From Frankia sp. (GTDB lineage Bacteria > Actinomycetota > Actinomycetes > Frankiales > Frankiaceae): 32,274 bases of DNA. Positions 1 through 10,437 of this stretch are shown here, one piece after another (position 1 is the stretch's first letter; each line of letters opens with the position of its first letter). Below the pieces are notes generated by a model. It was not told the origin of the DNA. It searched no databases and saw only the letters and a program-made list of their open reading frames with translations. The position numbers and the translations under genes were made by a program. The stretch lies in assembly GCA_019689615.1 (NCBI GenBank), contig JADGHD010000003.1:1-32274 (forward strand), written 5' to 3'.

Positions 1-6
1 TTTTGT

Positions 7-822
7 TTATACGAGACCGGTGGGGCGGCCGCCGGCGCGGGGGCGGGACGGGCGTGGGGCCGGGCGGGGCGCCGCGGCGGGCCGGGCCGGCGTGGTGACC
101 AGGTTGGCCAGGTCGCGGTCGTCCTCGGAGTCGGCCGGCGGGTACGGGGAGGATGCGGCGCGGGCGGCGCTGCGCCTGGCGGCGGCTCGGGAGCGCAGCA
201 CCTCGAGCCCGATCGGGAGCACCGAGATCAGGACGATCAGGATCGCGATGACCTCGATGTTCTTGTGGACGAACTCGATCCGGCCCAGGTAGTAGCCCAG
301 CGTGGTGATGCCGCTGCCCCAGAGGACGCCGCCGATGATGTTGAAGGTGACGAAGGTGCGGTAGTCCATCCGGCTGACGCCGGCGATGATCGGCGTGAAC
401 GTGCGGACCACCGGAACGAACCGGGCCAGGACGATCGAGCGTGGACCGTGCTTCTCGAAGAACGCGTGCGCCTTCTCCACGTTCTCCTGCTTGAAGAACC
501 GGGAGTCCGGCCGGCGGAACAGGGCTGGTCCCACCTTGCGCCCGAACAGGTAGCCGACCTGGTCGCCGGCTACCGCGGCGACGCCGACCAGCACGGCCGC
601 CAGCCACAGCGGGTACGAGACCTTGTCCATGGCGATGAACAGGCCGAAGGTGAACAGCAGCGAGTCGCCGGGCAGGAAGAAGCCGATGAGCAGACCCGAC
701 TCCGCGAACACGATCAGCATGATCGCCAGTAGGCCGGCCTGGGCCAGCGTGTCGGCGTCCAGGATTCCGGGCAGCGCCACGGTGGTCGACGCAAGCGTGG
801 TCACAGTCTTTGGCCTCCGCAC
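7..822 (-). CDS. DedA family (VTT/SNARE-associated domain) membrane protein
   Basis: 271-aa ORF with hydrophobic segments and DedA-like motifs (ESGLLIGFFLPGDSLLF; GRKVGPALFRRPDSRFFKQENVEKAHAFFEKHGPRSIVLARFVPVVRTFTPIIAGVSRM). Confidence 0.93.
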   Translation of the reverse strand: MRRPKTVTTLASTTVALPGILDADTLAQAGLLAIMLIVFAESGLLIGFFLPGDSLLFTFGLFIAMDKVSYPLWLAAVLVGVAAVAGDQVGYLFGRKVGPALFRRPDSRFFKQENVEKAHAFFEKHGPRSIVLARFVPVVRTFTPIIAGVSRMDYRTFVTFNIIGGVLWGSGITTLGYYLGRIEFVHKNIEVIAILIVLISVLPIGLEVLRSRAAARRSAARAASSPYPPADSEDDRDLANLVTTPARPAAAPRPAPRPSRPRAGGRPTGLV

Positions 823-963
823 CCCGCCCGCGGCGGGCGGCGTCTGCAGAAGCGTAACCGCCGGGTTCTGTCCGCCGGTGCGCTGACCGCCACGGTTGCG
901 CCGACGGTGGGTGAGCGACCATCGGCGGACAGGCCCTGCATTCGCGACCCATACCCTCGACGC

Positions 964-2151
964 GTGCGAGCGCTGACGTCCCGGGCTGGGCGCAAGGCCG
1001 GGCTCGTGGTGGCGCTGGTGGCGTTCGCCGTGGCCGCCTGTGGCGGGGGATCAGCCGGGGGTGCTGACGAGGACCGGCCGGTCCCGCTGTCGGCGGACGC
1101 GCCGGCACCCGGGGAGCTGCTCGCGGCCGAGCCACGGGACGCGCCGGCCGGGATGGTGGCCTGGCGGGTCGTCTACGGCTCGACGGACCAGGCCGGGGAG
1201 GTCATCGCGACCTCCGGGGTCGTGCTGGCCCCGGCCGGCGTGCCGCCGGTCGACGCCCGTCCCGTCGTCGCGTTCGGGCATGGCACCACCGGGGTGAGCG
1301 ACGCCTGCGCGCCGTCGCTGTCGCAGCCGCCGCTGGCCACGCTGGGCGGCGCGTTCCCGCTGGTCGAGGCGGGGTACGTGGTCGCGGCCGCCGACTACAT
1401 CGGGCTCGGCACGCCCGGCGACCACGCGATCTACGTCGCCCGCCCGGAGGGGCAGGCGCTGCTGGACGCGGCGCGGGCCGCCATGGAGCTCGCCCCCGCG
1501 CACGCCCGCCCCGACGTCGTCCTGTGGGGGTACTCCCAGGGCGGCCAGGCGGCGCTGGCCGCCGGGGCGCTCGCCGCGAGCTACGCGCCCGAGCTGCGGG
1601 TGCGCGGCGTGGCGGCGACCGCGCCGCTGGCCGACGTGACCGCCTTCCTGCGCGAGCTGCGGGATGGCCCGGACAGCGCCGCGTTCACGGTGCTGGCCGC
1701 GTACGGCCAGTCGGTCGCCAACCCGACGGCCGGGCTCGCCGACGCCCTCACCCCGGCCGGCCACCGGCTGCTGGCCGAGGCCCGCGAGCGCTGCGCGCCC
1801 GAGCTGATCGCCGACACCGCCGGGCGGGGCGTGGACGGGCTGTTCTACCAGGACCCGCTGGACGGCGGGCCGCTGGCCGAAGGGTTCGCCCGCCAGCTGG
1901 CCGAGGTGATCGCGCCGATGGCGCCGGTGCTGGTGCTGCAGGGCGACCTGGACACGGTGATCCGGCAGTCGACGACCGACCACGTCGTGCGCGGCCTGTG
2001 CGCGGCCGGGACCCAGGTCGAGTACCGCCGGTACCCGCTGGCCGATCATGGAACGATCTATCCGGCGTCGCTCGCGGACCTGCTCGGCTGGATCGGCGAG
2101 CGGTTCGCGGCCACGCCGCCGCCGGTGCGCGACATTTGTGCCTTCGGCTGA
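964..2151 (+). CDS. Secreted lipase-family alpha/beta hydrolase, predicted lipoprotein
   Basis: GTG start at 964 gives a signal peptide with lipobox-like AVAACGGG; GYSQGG nucleophile elbow; LIP-type secretory lipase layout. The ORF track begins upstream at 907. Confidence 0.85.
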   Translation: MRALTSRAGRKAGLVVALVAFAVAACGGGSAGGADEDRPVPLSADAPAPGELLAAEPRDAPAGMVAWRVVYGSTDQAGEVIATSGVVLAPAGVPPVDARPVVAFGHGTTGVSDACAPSLSQPPLATLGGAFPLVEAGYVVAAADYIGLGTPGDHAIYVARPEGQALLDAARAAMELAPAHARPDVVLWGYSQGGQAALAAGALAASYAPELRVRGVAATAPLADVTAFLRELRDGPDSAAFTVLAAYGQSVANPTAGLADALTPAGHRLLAEARERCAPELIADTAGRGVDGLFYQDPLDGGPLAEGFARQLAEVIAPMAPVLVLQGDLDTVIRQSTTDHVVRGLCAAGTQVEYRRYPLADHGTIYPASLADLLGWIGERFAATPPPVRDICAFG

Positions 2152-2196
2152 CCCGCCTCCGGTGACCTGGGGTCGCGGCTCCGCGAGAATGGCCAG

Positions 2197-3195
2197 GTGA
2201 CACAGGGCGGTCAGGCGACGGGCGAAGATCAGCAGTCGGTGGAGCCGGTTCTCGGCCTGGATCTGGGCGGCACGTCGATCAAGTGGGTCACGATGGCCGG
2301 CGGAACGGTGACCGCCAAGGGCCAGGTGCCGACCCCACAGACCGGGCCGCGGGACGTCCTGGCCGCGCTGGTGGGGATCGCGCGCAGGGCACCGGCGGCA
2401 CGCGCGATCGGGATGGCCGCGGCGGGCGTGCTGGACCCGGTCCGCGGCCGGGTGCTGCACGCGCCGAACATCGCCGGCGACTGGACGTCCTGCGCGTTCT
2501 CCGCCGAGCTGGCCGCCGCCACCGGCTGCCCGGTCAGCCTGGCCAACGACGCCCGCGCGTTCGCCTGGGGACAGCTGCGCTACGGCGTGGCGGCCGGCGC
2601 CAGCGACGCGGTCTTCCTGACGCTGGGCACGGGGATCGGGGGCGCCCTCGCCGCCGACGGGCAGCTGCGGCTCGGCCACGGCCGCCGGGGTGGCGAGATC
2701 GGGCACATCCCGATCGAACCGGTCGACGGCCGCGCCTGCGGCTGCGGGTCGACCGGCTGCCTGGAGACCATCGCCGGCGGCCGGGCGCTGGCCGAGCTCG
2801 GTGCCGACCTGGTCCGCGCGGGCGCCGCGCCGGCGCTGGCCAAGGAGGTCGGCGGCGACCCGGACCAGGTCACGGCGGGCGCGGTGGTGCGCATGGCCGA
2901 CCAGGACCCGGAGTGCGCCCGGCTGGTCGAGCGGGCCGGGCGGGCGCTCGGCCTCGCGCTCGCCGGGCTGGTGAACACGCTCGCGCCGGAGGTCATCGTG
3001 TTCGGCGGCGGGGTGGCCGCCGGGCTGCCGGCATTCCGGCCGTTCATCGACGAGCTGCTGGCCCGGCACACCCTGCTGATCGAGACGCCGCGGATCGCCA
3101 CCGCGACCGACGGTTTCGCCGGCGCGATGGGCGCCGCCGCCTGGGCGAACGAGCCGCCCGCCGGCTACCCCGCGCCGATCCGGCCGGGAGCCTGA
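2197..3195 (+). CDS. ROK family sugar kinase (glucokinase / polyphosphate glucokinase-like)
   Basis: N-terminal LGLDLGGTSIKWV, GTGIGGAL, EIGHIPIE, CGCGSTGCLE zinc motif and LAPEVIVFGGGVA. Confidence 0.92.
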   Translation: MTQGGQATGEDQQSVEPVLGLDLGGTSIKWVTMAGGTVTAKGQVPTPQTGPRDVLAALVGIARRAPAARAIGMAAAGVLDPVRGRVLHAPNIAGDWTSCAFSAELAAATGCPVSLANDARAFAWGQLRYGVAAGASDAVFLTLGTGIGGALAADGQLRLGHGRRGGEIGHIPIEPVDGRACGCGSTGCLETIAGGRALAELGADLVRAGAAPALAKEVGGDPDQVTAGAVVRMADQDPECARLVERAGRALGLALAGLVNTLAPEVIVFGGGVAAGLPAFRPFIDELLARHTLLIETPRIATATDGFAGAMGAAAWANEPPAGYPAPIRPGA

Positions 3196-3525
3196 CCAGG
3201 CCCGGAACGGGCGAGCCGCGCCGGCGCCGCGGCCGGCCGGGCGCGACGTGGGAAACGTCACGCACCGCACACTCCGACTGCGCTGCCTCGTCCGAACGTC
3301 GATCTCTGGTTGCCCGTCTGTTGCGCTGGGTAGTTAATCGCTGACGCTGGATGACAATCACGGAAGGTAAGTCCGGCTTTGATTATGGCTGCGTGAACGC
3401 TCCGTTACCGGATCTCCGCGGGCGCCGGTGAACATGACCGATTTAAGTGAAGATCGGTTCAAACTGTCCTAATGTGACAACAACGGCGCTGCTCTCGACG
3501 AGTTGGCGAGAGGGAGCCTGGACCG

Positions 3526-4905
3526 TTGGAGGGCGCACCGTTGCGGATCGCGTTGCTGTCGTACCGCAGTCTCCCCACCTGTGGTGGTCAGGGTGTGTAC
3601 GTCCGCCAGCTGTCGCGTGAACTGGTTGGCCTTGGCCACCAGGTGACGGTGCTGAGCGGGCCGCCCTACCCCGTCCTGGACGAGGGAGTCACGCTCGAGA
3701 AGCTGCCGAGCCTCGACCTGTTCGCCGGGCCACCGCCGTTCCGCTGGCCGTCGCCCCGCGAGCTGCGCACGTTCCCGGACTGGGTCGAGTTCGGCCTGAT
3801 GCGGACCGGGCAGTTCTCCGAGCCGCTGGCGTTCAGCCTGCGCGCCTACCGCGCGCTGCGCCCGCGCGGCGGCACCCCGCCGCCGTTCGACATCGTGCAC
3901 GACAACCAGGGCCTCGGCCGCGGCCTGCTGCGGCTGCGCCGGGAGCTGGCGCCGCACCGGATCCCGGTCGTGGCCACCGTGCACCACCCGATCACCGTCG
4001 ACCGCCGGCTGCACCTGGCAGCGACGACCGGCCTGCGCGCCCGGTTCGGGGTGCGCCGCTGGTACTCGTTCCTGCCGATGCAGGCCAGGGTCGCCCGCCA
4101 GCTGGACGCGATCGTCATCCCGTCGGAGAGCTCCCGCGCCGACATCATCGCCGACATGGGCCTGCGGTCCGAGCTGATGCGCACGGTCCCGCTCGGCACC
4201 GAGTCGGACGTCTTCACCCCGGACCCGTCCATCGCCAGGGTGCCGGGCCGGATCGTGGTCATCACCAGCGCGGACGTCCCGCTCAAGGGGCTGCCCGTGC
4301 TGCTGGAGGCGCTGGCGAAGATCCGGGTCGAGCGGGAGCACGCCCACGTCGTCTGCGTCGGGAAGGCCCGCGAGGGCGGTTCCGCCGCCCGCCAGGTGAG
4401 CGAGCTCGGGCTCGGGGACGCCGTCACCTTCCGCTCGAACCTGTCCCAGGCGGACCTCGTCGACCTGCTCCGCTCCGCCGAGGTGGCCGTCGTGCCGTCG
4501 CTGTACGAGGGCTTCAGCCTGCCGGCGGTGGAGGAGATGTCCTGCGGCCTGCCGCTGGTCGCGACCGCAGCCGGCTCGCTGCCCGAGGTGGTCGGCCCGG
4601 ACGGGGAGGCGGCGCTGACCGTGCCCCCCGGCGACGCCGGCGCCCTCGCGGCGGCGATCATGCGGCTGCTCGACGACCCGGAGCTGCGTGCCCGGCTCGG
4701 CGCCGGTGGCCGGCGCCGGGTCGAGGAGCGCTTCTCCTGGCGGGCGGCGACCCGGGCGACCGCGGAGTGGTACGCCGACTGCGTCGCCGCCGCCACCGGC
4801 ACCCGGCCGTCGCCGGCACCAGCGCTCGACGGCGCTGGCGTCGGCGCCGCGGCGGCGGGTGCCGACGAGCGCGGCGCCGCCTCGTCCGCCGGTGGCCGAT
4901 GCTGA
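3526..4905 (+). CDS. GT-B glycosyltransferase, family 4-like
   Basis: TTG start with GAGGGAG Shine-Dalgarno-like sequence; CGGQGVYVRQLSRELVGLGHQVTV and VVPSLYEGFSLPAVEEMSCGLPLVATAAGSLPEVV. Confidence 0.92.
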   Translation: MEGAPLRIALLSYRSLPTCGGQGVYVRQLSRELVGLGHQVTVLSGPPYPVLDEGVTLEKLPSLDLFAGPPPFRWPSPRELRTFPDWVEFGLMRTGQFSEPLAFSLRAYRALRPRGGTPPPFDIVHDNQGLGRGLLRLRRELAPHRIPVVATVHHPITVDRRLHLAATTGLRARFGVRRWYSFLPMQARVARQLDAIVIPSESSRADIIADMGLRSELMRTVPLGTESDVFTPDPSIARVPGRIVVITSADVPLKGLPVLLEALAKIRVEREHAHVVCVGKAREGGSAARQVSELGLGDAVTFRSNLSQADLVDLLRSAEVAVVPSLYEGFSLPAVEEMSCGLPLVATAAGSLPEVVGPDGEAALTVPPGDAGALAAAIMRLLDDPELRARLGAGGRRRVEERFSWRAATRATAEWYADCVAAATGTRPSPAPALDGAGVGAAAAGADERGAASSAGGRC

Positions 4906-5744
4906 CGGTCGATTTCGACCGGTTCCCAGTCGGCCCGGGTGTACGCCTGCTTGACCTGGGCTGCGGGGCGGGCCGGCACGCGTTCGAGGCCTACCGTCGC
5001 GGCGCCGACGTGGTCGCGCTCGACTACTCCTTCGACGACGTCGTCGGCGTCGGCGGGATGCTGGCGGCGATGGCCGCCGAAGGCCAGGTGCCCGCGACCG
5101 CACGGGCCGGCGCGACCAGGGGCGACGCGTTCGCACTGCCGTTCGCGGACGGCACGTTCGACCGGGTGATCGCGGCAGAGATCCTCGAGCACCTGCCCGA
5201 GGACACCCGGGCGATCGCCGAGCTGGTCCGGGTGCTGCGGCCGGGTGGCCTGGCCGCGGTGACCGTGCCGGCGTGGCTGCCGGAGCGGATCTGCTGGAGC
5301 CTGTCCACCGGCTACCACACCGTCGAGGGCGGCCACGTGCGGATCTACCGGCGGGCGGAGCTGCTGGGCAGGCTCACCGCCGCCGGTCTGGAGTACCTCG
5401 GCGGGCACAGCGCGCACGCGCTGCACTCGCCGTACTGGTGGCTGCGCTGCCTGGTCGGGGTGCACGACGACGATCACCCGGCGACCAGGCTCTACCACCG
5501 GTTGCTGGTCTGGGACATGATGACGCGCCCCCGGCTGACCAGGTGGGCCGAGCGGGCGCTCAACCCGCTGATCGGCAAGAGCATCGTGCTCTACCTGCGC
5601 CGACCGCTGTCCGACGGGCCCGCCGCCGCCGGCACCGGCGGCGTGGCCCCGGCACAGCGGGCCGAGCGCGCACCGGCGGCAGGGTCCGCCGGGCCTGCCG
5701 AGCCCACCGGCGCGGTGGCGCCTGGGAGGGCTGGGCGGTGCTAA
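4899..5744 (+). CDS. Class I SAM-dependent methyltransferase
   Basis: ATG at 4899 overlaps the upstream stop (ATGCTGA); motif I VRLLDLGCGAGRHAFEA; DRVIAAEILEHLPED; RVLRPGGLAAVTVP. Confidence 0.9.
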   Translation: MLTVDFDRFPVGPGVRLLDLGCGAGRHAFEAYRRGADVVALDYSFDDVVGVGGMLAAMAAEGQVPATARAGATRGDAFALPFADGTFDRVIAAEILEHLPEDTRAIAELVRVLRPGGLAAVTVPAWLPERICWSLSTGYHTVEGGHVRIYRRAELLGRLTAAGLEYLGGHSAHALHSPYWWLRCLVGVHDDDHPATRLYHRLLVWDMMTRPRLTRWAERALNPLIGKSIVLYLRRPLSDGPAAAGTGGVAPAQRAERAPAAGSAGPAEPTGAVAPGRAGRC

Positions 5745-6793
5745 CGCCACGACAGATCGCCAGGACCGCGGACGCGATTGTCGCCATGCAGGAGCCGGAC
5801 GGCGCGATCCCGTGGTATCCCGGCGGGCACACCGATCCATGGGACCACCTCGAGTGCGTCATGGCGTTGGAGCTCGGCGACCGGCAGGATGCCGCTGACC
5901 GGGGCTGGGACTGGCTGGTGCGCAACCAGCGGGCCGACGGCTCGTGGGCGACCAGCCATGTGGCCGGCGCGGTGAAGGAGGACTTCGCCGACAGCAACCA
6001 GTGCGCGTACGTGGCCACCGCGGTCTGGCACCACTGGCTGCGCACCAGGGACCGGCCGTTCGTTGACCGGATGTGGCCGGTGGTCCGTGACGCGCTCGAC
6101 TTCGTCGTCAGCCTGCAGGCGCCGGGCGGGCAGATCTGGTGGGCCAGGACCGCCACCGGGGAGGACCACGAGCAGGCGCTGGTCACCGGGTGCTCCAGCA
6201 CGCTGCACAGCCTGCGCTGCGGGCTGGGGCTGGCCGAGCTGGTCGGGGATCCCCAGCCGGGCTGGGAGCTGGCCATCGGCGCGCTGGCGCACGCGCTGCG
6301 CGCCCACCCGGAGTACTTCCTGCCGACCGCCCGCTGGTCGATGGACTGGTACTACCCGGTGATCGGCGGCGTGCTGCGCGGCGCCGAGGGCCGGGCGCGG
6401 CTGCGCGAGCGCTGGGACGACTTCGTCGTGCCGGGCCTCGGGATCCGCTGCGTCGACGACCAGCCGTGGGTGACCGGCGCGGAGACCTGCGAGCTGGCGA
6501 TCGCGCTGCACCTCGTCGGGGAGACCGCGAAGGCGCGGACGCTGGTCGCCGACATGCAGCACCTGCGCCACGACGACGGCTCGTACTGGACGGGCTGGCA
6601 GTTCGTGGACGAGGTGCACTGGCCGGAGGAGCTCAGCTCGTGGACCGCGGCGGCGGTCATCCTCGCGGTCGACACGCTCGACGGCGGGGTGACGGACGCG
6701 GTGTTCCGCGGCGACGGCCTGCCCCTGTCGGTCGGCGCCGAGCTCGCCGGCGGGCTGGAGCTGGCCTGCGACTGCGAGCTGGCCGCCGCCTGA
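5738..6793 (+). CDS. Alpha/alpha-barrel protein of the prenyltransferase/squalene-cyclase-repeat type (function uncertain)
   Basis: GTG at 5738 overlaps the upstream stop at 5742-5744; QW-like repeat GWDWLVRNQRADGSW and helical-repeat character. ORF track extends upstream to 5273 but translational coupling favours 5738. Confidence 0.75.
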   Translation: MLTPRQIARTADAIVAMQEPDGAIPWYPGGHTDPWDHLECVMALELGDRQDAADRGWDWLVRNQRADGSWATSHVAGAVKEDFADSNQCAYVATAVWHHWLRTRDRPFVDRMWPVVRDALDFVVSLQAPGGQIWWARTATGEDHEQALVTGCSSTLHSLRCGLGLAELVGDPQPGWELAIGALAHALRAHPEYFLPTARWSMDWYYPVIGGVLRGAEGRARLRERWDDFVVPGLGIRCVDDQPWVTGAETCELAIALHLVGETAKARTLVADMQHLRHDDGSYWTGWQFVDEVHWPEELSSWTAAAVILAVDTLDGGVTDAVFRGDGLPLSVGAELAGGLELACDCELAAA

Positions 6794-6824
6794 CTCCGGC
6801 CGCCCGACGGCTCGAGCGGCTCGG

Positions 6825-6863
6825 CCGGCCGCGGGATCAGCCGGCCGCCGGTCCCGCGGCCGG
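6825..6863. terminator. Strong GC hairpin between convergent genes
   Basis: CCGGCCGCGGGA (6825-6836) and its perfect reverse complement TCCCGCGGCCGG (6852-6863), 12-bp arms, 15-nt loop. Confidence 0.6.
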
Positions 6864-6892
6864 GTCCCGGGCAGCCGATGCCGCCCGGGACC
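6863..6892. terminator. Second GC hairpin between convergent genes
   Basis: GGTCCCGGGC (6863-6872) and GCCCGGGACC (6883-6892), perfect 10-bp arms, 10-nt loop. Confidence 0.6.
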
Positions 6893-6930
6893 GGCGGGCC
6901 GTGGCCGGCGCCGCGCGGACGTCGCGGGAA

Positions 6931-8948
<2,018 letters not shown>

Positions 8949-8972
8949 CGCCCGGCTCTCTTTCGTCGATTC

Positions 8973-8987
8973 GGGTGCAACGCACCC
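8973..8987. promoter_or_regulatory. Perfect inverted repeat upstream of lipase 2
   Basis: GGGTGC-AAC-GCACCC, about 25 bp upstream of the start codon at 8948 (minus strand). Confidence 0.35.
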
Positions 8988-9155
8988 AACTGGTGCACAC
9001 TCACGGGCGCCGCCGGTCCAGCTGGGCGCGGTGCCGTCAGCCAGGTTGGCGTGGCGCCGTTGGCCCGCTGGAACCCGCGTTTCGAATATTCAACGAAAAG
9101 GTGTACCTCTCAGATCATCGCCCGCACAACCACTTCTCGTGACAAACGAGATATC

Positions 9156-9177
9156 CCCGGCCCGGCGGCGGGCCGGG
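9156..9177 (-). terminator. Putative terminator of the hppD-hmgA-fahA operon
   Basis: CCCGGCCCG-GCGG-CGGGCCGGG, 9-bp perfect arms, about 48 bp past the fahA stop. Confidence 0.6.
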
Positions 9178-9225
9178 CGCGCGCCAGCGTGGCCAGCGGG
9201 CCCGTGCCCGGTGGCGGTGGGCTGG

Positions 9226-10428
9226 TCAGGGACGGGCTGGCCGGACGCGGCCGGCGACCGTGCCGAAGCCGACCCGACCGCCGGCCTCGCCGACGGCGGT
9301 GGCGGAGATGGCGAGCTCGTCGCCGTCCTCGAGGAACAGCCGCCGTTCCCCGTTGACGGTCACCGGCTCGGTGCCGTTCCAGGTCAGCTCCAGCAGGCAG
9401 GCGCGCTGGTGGCGGTCCGGGCCGGACAGGGTGCCGGAGGCGAACAGGTCGCCCGGCCGGGTGGCGGCGCCGTTGGCGGTCAGCTGGGCCAGCAGCTGGT
9501 CGGGCGACCAGTACAGGTCGCGGGCGTTGGGCCGAGCGACCACCTCGCCGTTCCAGGTCACCGCCAGGTCGACGTCCAGCCCCCACGGCCGCCAGTCCGG
9601 GGCGCGCCCGCGCAGGTAGGGCAGCGGCGGCGGGTCCTGGGGCGGCAGCGGGACCCGGGCGGCGCGCAGCGCGGCCATCGGCACCACCCAGGCGGACACG
9701 GAGGTGGCGAAGCTCTTGCCCTGGAACGGCCCGAGCGGCCGGGACTCCCAGTCCTGCAGGTCGCGGGCGGACCAGTCGTTCAGCAGCACGGCGCCGAAGA
9801 CGCGGGCGTCGAACTCGTCGACGCCGACCGGTTCGCCCAGCGGCGAGCCGGCGCCGACGACGAAGGCCAGCTCCGCCTCGAAGTCCAGGCGCAGGGTCGG
9901 GCCGTGGCCGGGGGCGCGCTCGCCGCGCGGCCGGCGCTGCCCGCGCGGGCGGACGATGTCGGTGCCGGAGACCACGACGGTGCCGGCCCGGCCGTGGTAG
10001 GCGACAGGCAGGTGCTTCCAGTTCGGCGGCAGCGGCGGCGAGTCCGGGCGGAAGATCCGGCCGACGTTGGCCGCGTGGTGCTCGCTGGCGTAGAAGTCGG
10101 CGAAGTCGCCGACCTGGACCGGCAGGTGCATGGTCACGTCGGCGACGGGGTGGGTGGCGCCGGGCGGGATGTCCCCGGCGGCGAGCAGGTCCCGCAGCCG
10201 CGCGCGGATGTCCGCCCACCGGCGTGGCCCGCGGGCGAGGAACGCGTTGAGCGTCGGCTGCCCGAACGCCTCGGCCGCGTCGTCGCCGAGCGGCAGCGCG
10301 GTGAGGTCGACGACGGTGTCGGCGAGGCGCACCCCCACCCGCGCGGGCGCGCCCGGGGTGGAGAAGACCCCGTAGGGCAGGTTGTCCAGGCCGAACGGCG
10401 AGTCGGCCGGCACCTCGATCGGGCTCAC
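9226..10428 (-). CDS. fahA: Fumarylacetoacetase
   Basis: FGLDNLPYGVFSTPG; HAANVGRIFRPDSPPLPPNWKHLPVAYHGRAGTVVVSGTDIVRPRGQ; NDWSARDLQDWESRPLGPFQGKSFATSVSAWVV. Confidence 0.96.
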   Translation of the reverse strand: MSPIEVPADSPFGLDNLPYGVFSTPGAPARVGVRLADTVVDLTALPLGDDAAEAFGQPTLNAFLARGPRRWADIRARLRDLLAAGDIPPGATHPVADVTMHLPVQVGDFADFYASEHHAANVGRIFRPDSPPLPPNWKHLPVAYHGRAGTVVVSGTDIVRPRGQRRPRGERAPGHGPTLRLDFEAELAFVVGAGSPLGEPVGVDEFDARVFGAVLLNDWSARDLQDWESRPLGPFQGKSFATSVSAWVVPMAALRAARVPLPPQDPPPLPYLRGRAPDWRPWGLDVDLAVTWNGEVVARPNARDLYWSPDQLLAQLTANGAATRPGDLFASGTLSGPDRHQRACLLELTWNGTEPVTVNGERRLFLEDGDELAISATAVGEAGGRVGFGTVAGRVRPARP

Positions 10429-10437
10429 CCGGATGTC

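Noticed and set aside
1051-3270. 739-aa minus-strand ORF antisense to the lipase and ROK kinase genes
   Set aside because: Composition is Arg/Gly/Pro/Ala/Gln-rich shadow translation with no recognisable motif; the opposite strand encodes clear families.
3846-5840. 664-aa minus-strand ORF (and 3469-5136)
   Set aside because: Antisense of the glycosyltransferase/methyltransferase genes; typical high-GC shadow ORF.
9061-9151. AT-richer patch with GAATATTC and TCTCGT-GACAA-ACGAGA inverted repeat
   Set aside because: Intergenic between fahA and lipase 2 and could be promoter or terminator sequence, but the arms are short and I could not tie them to a specific function.
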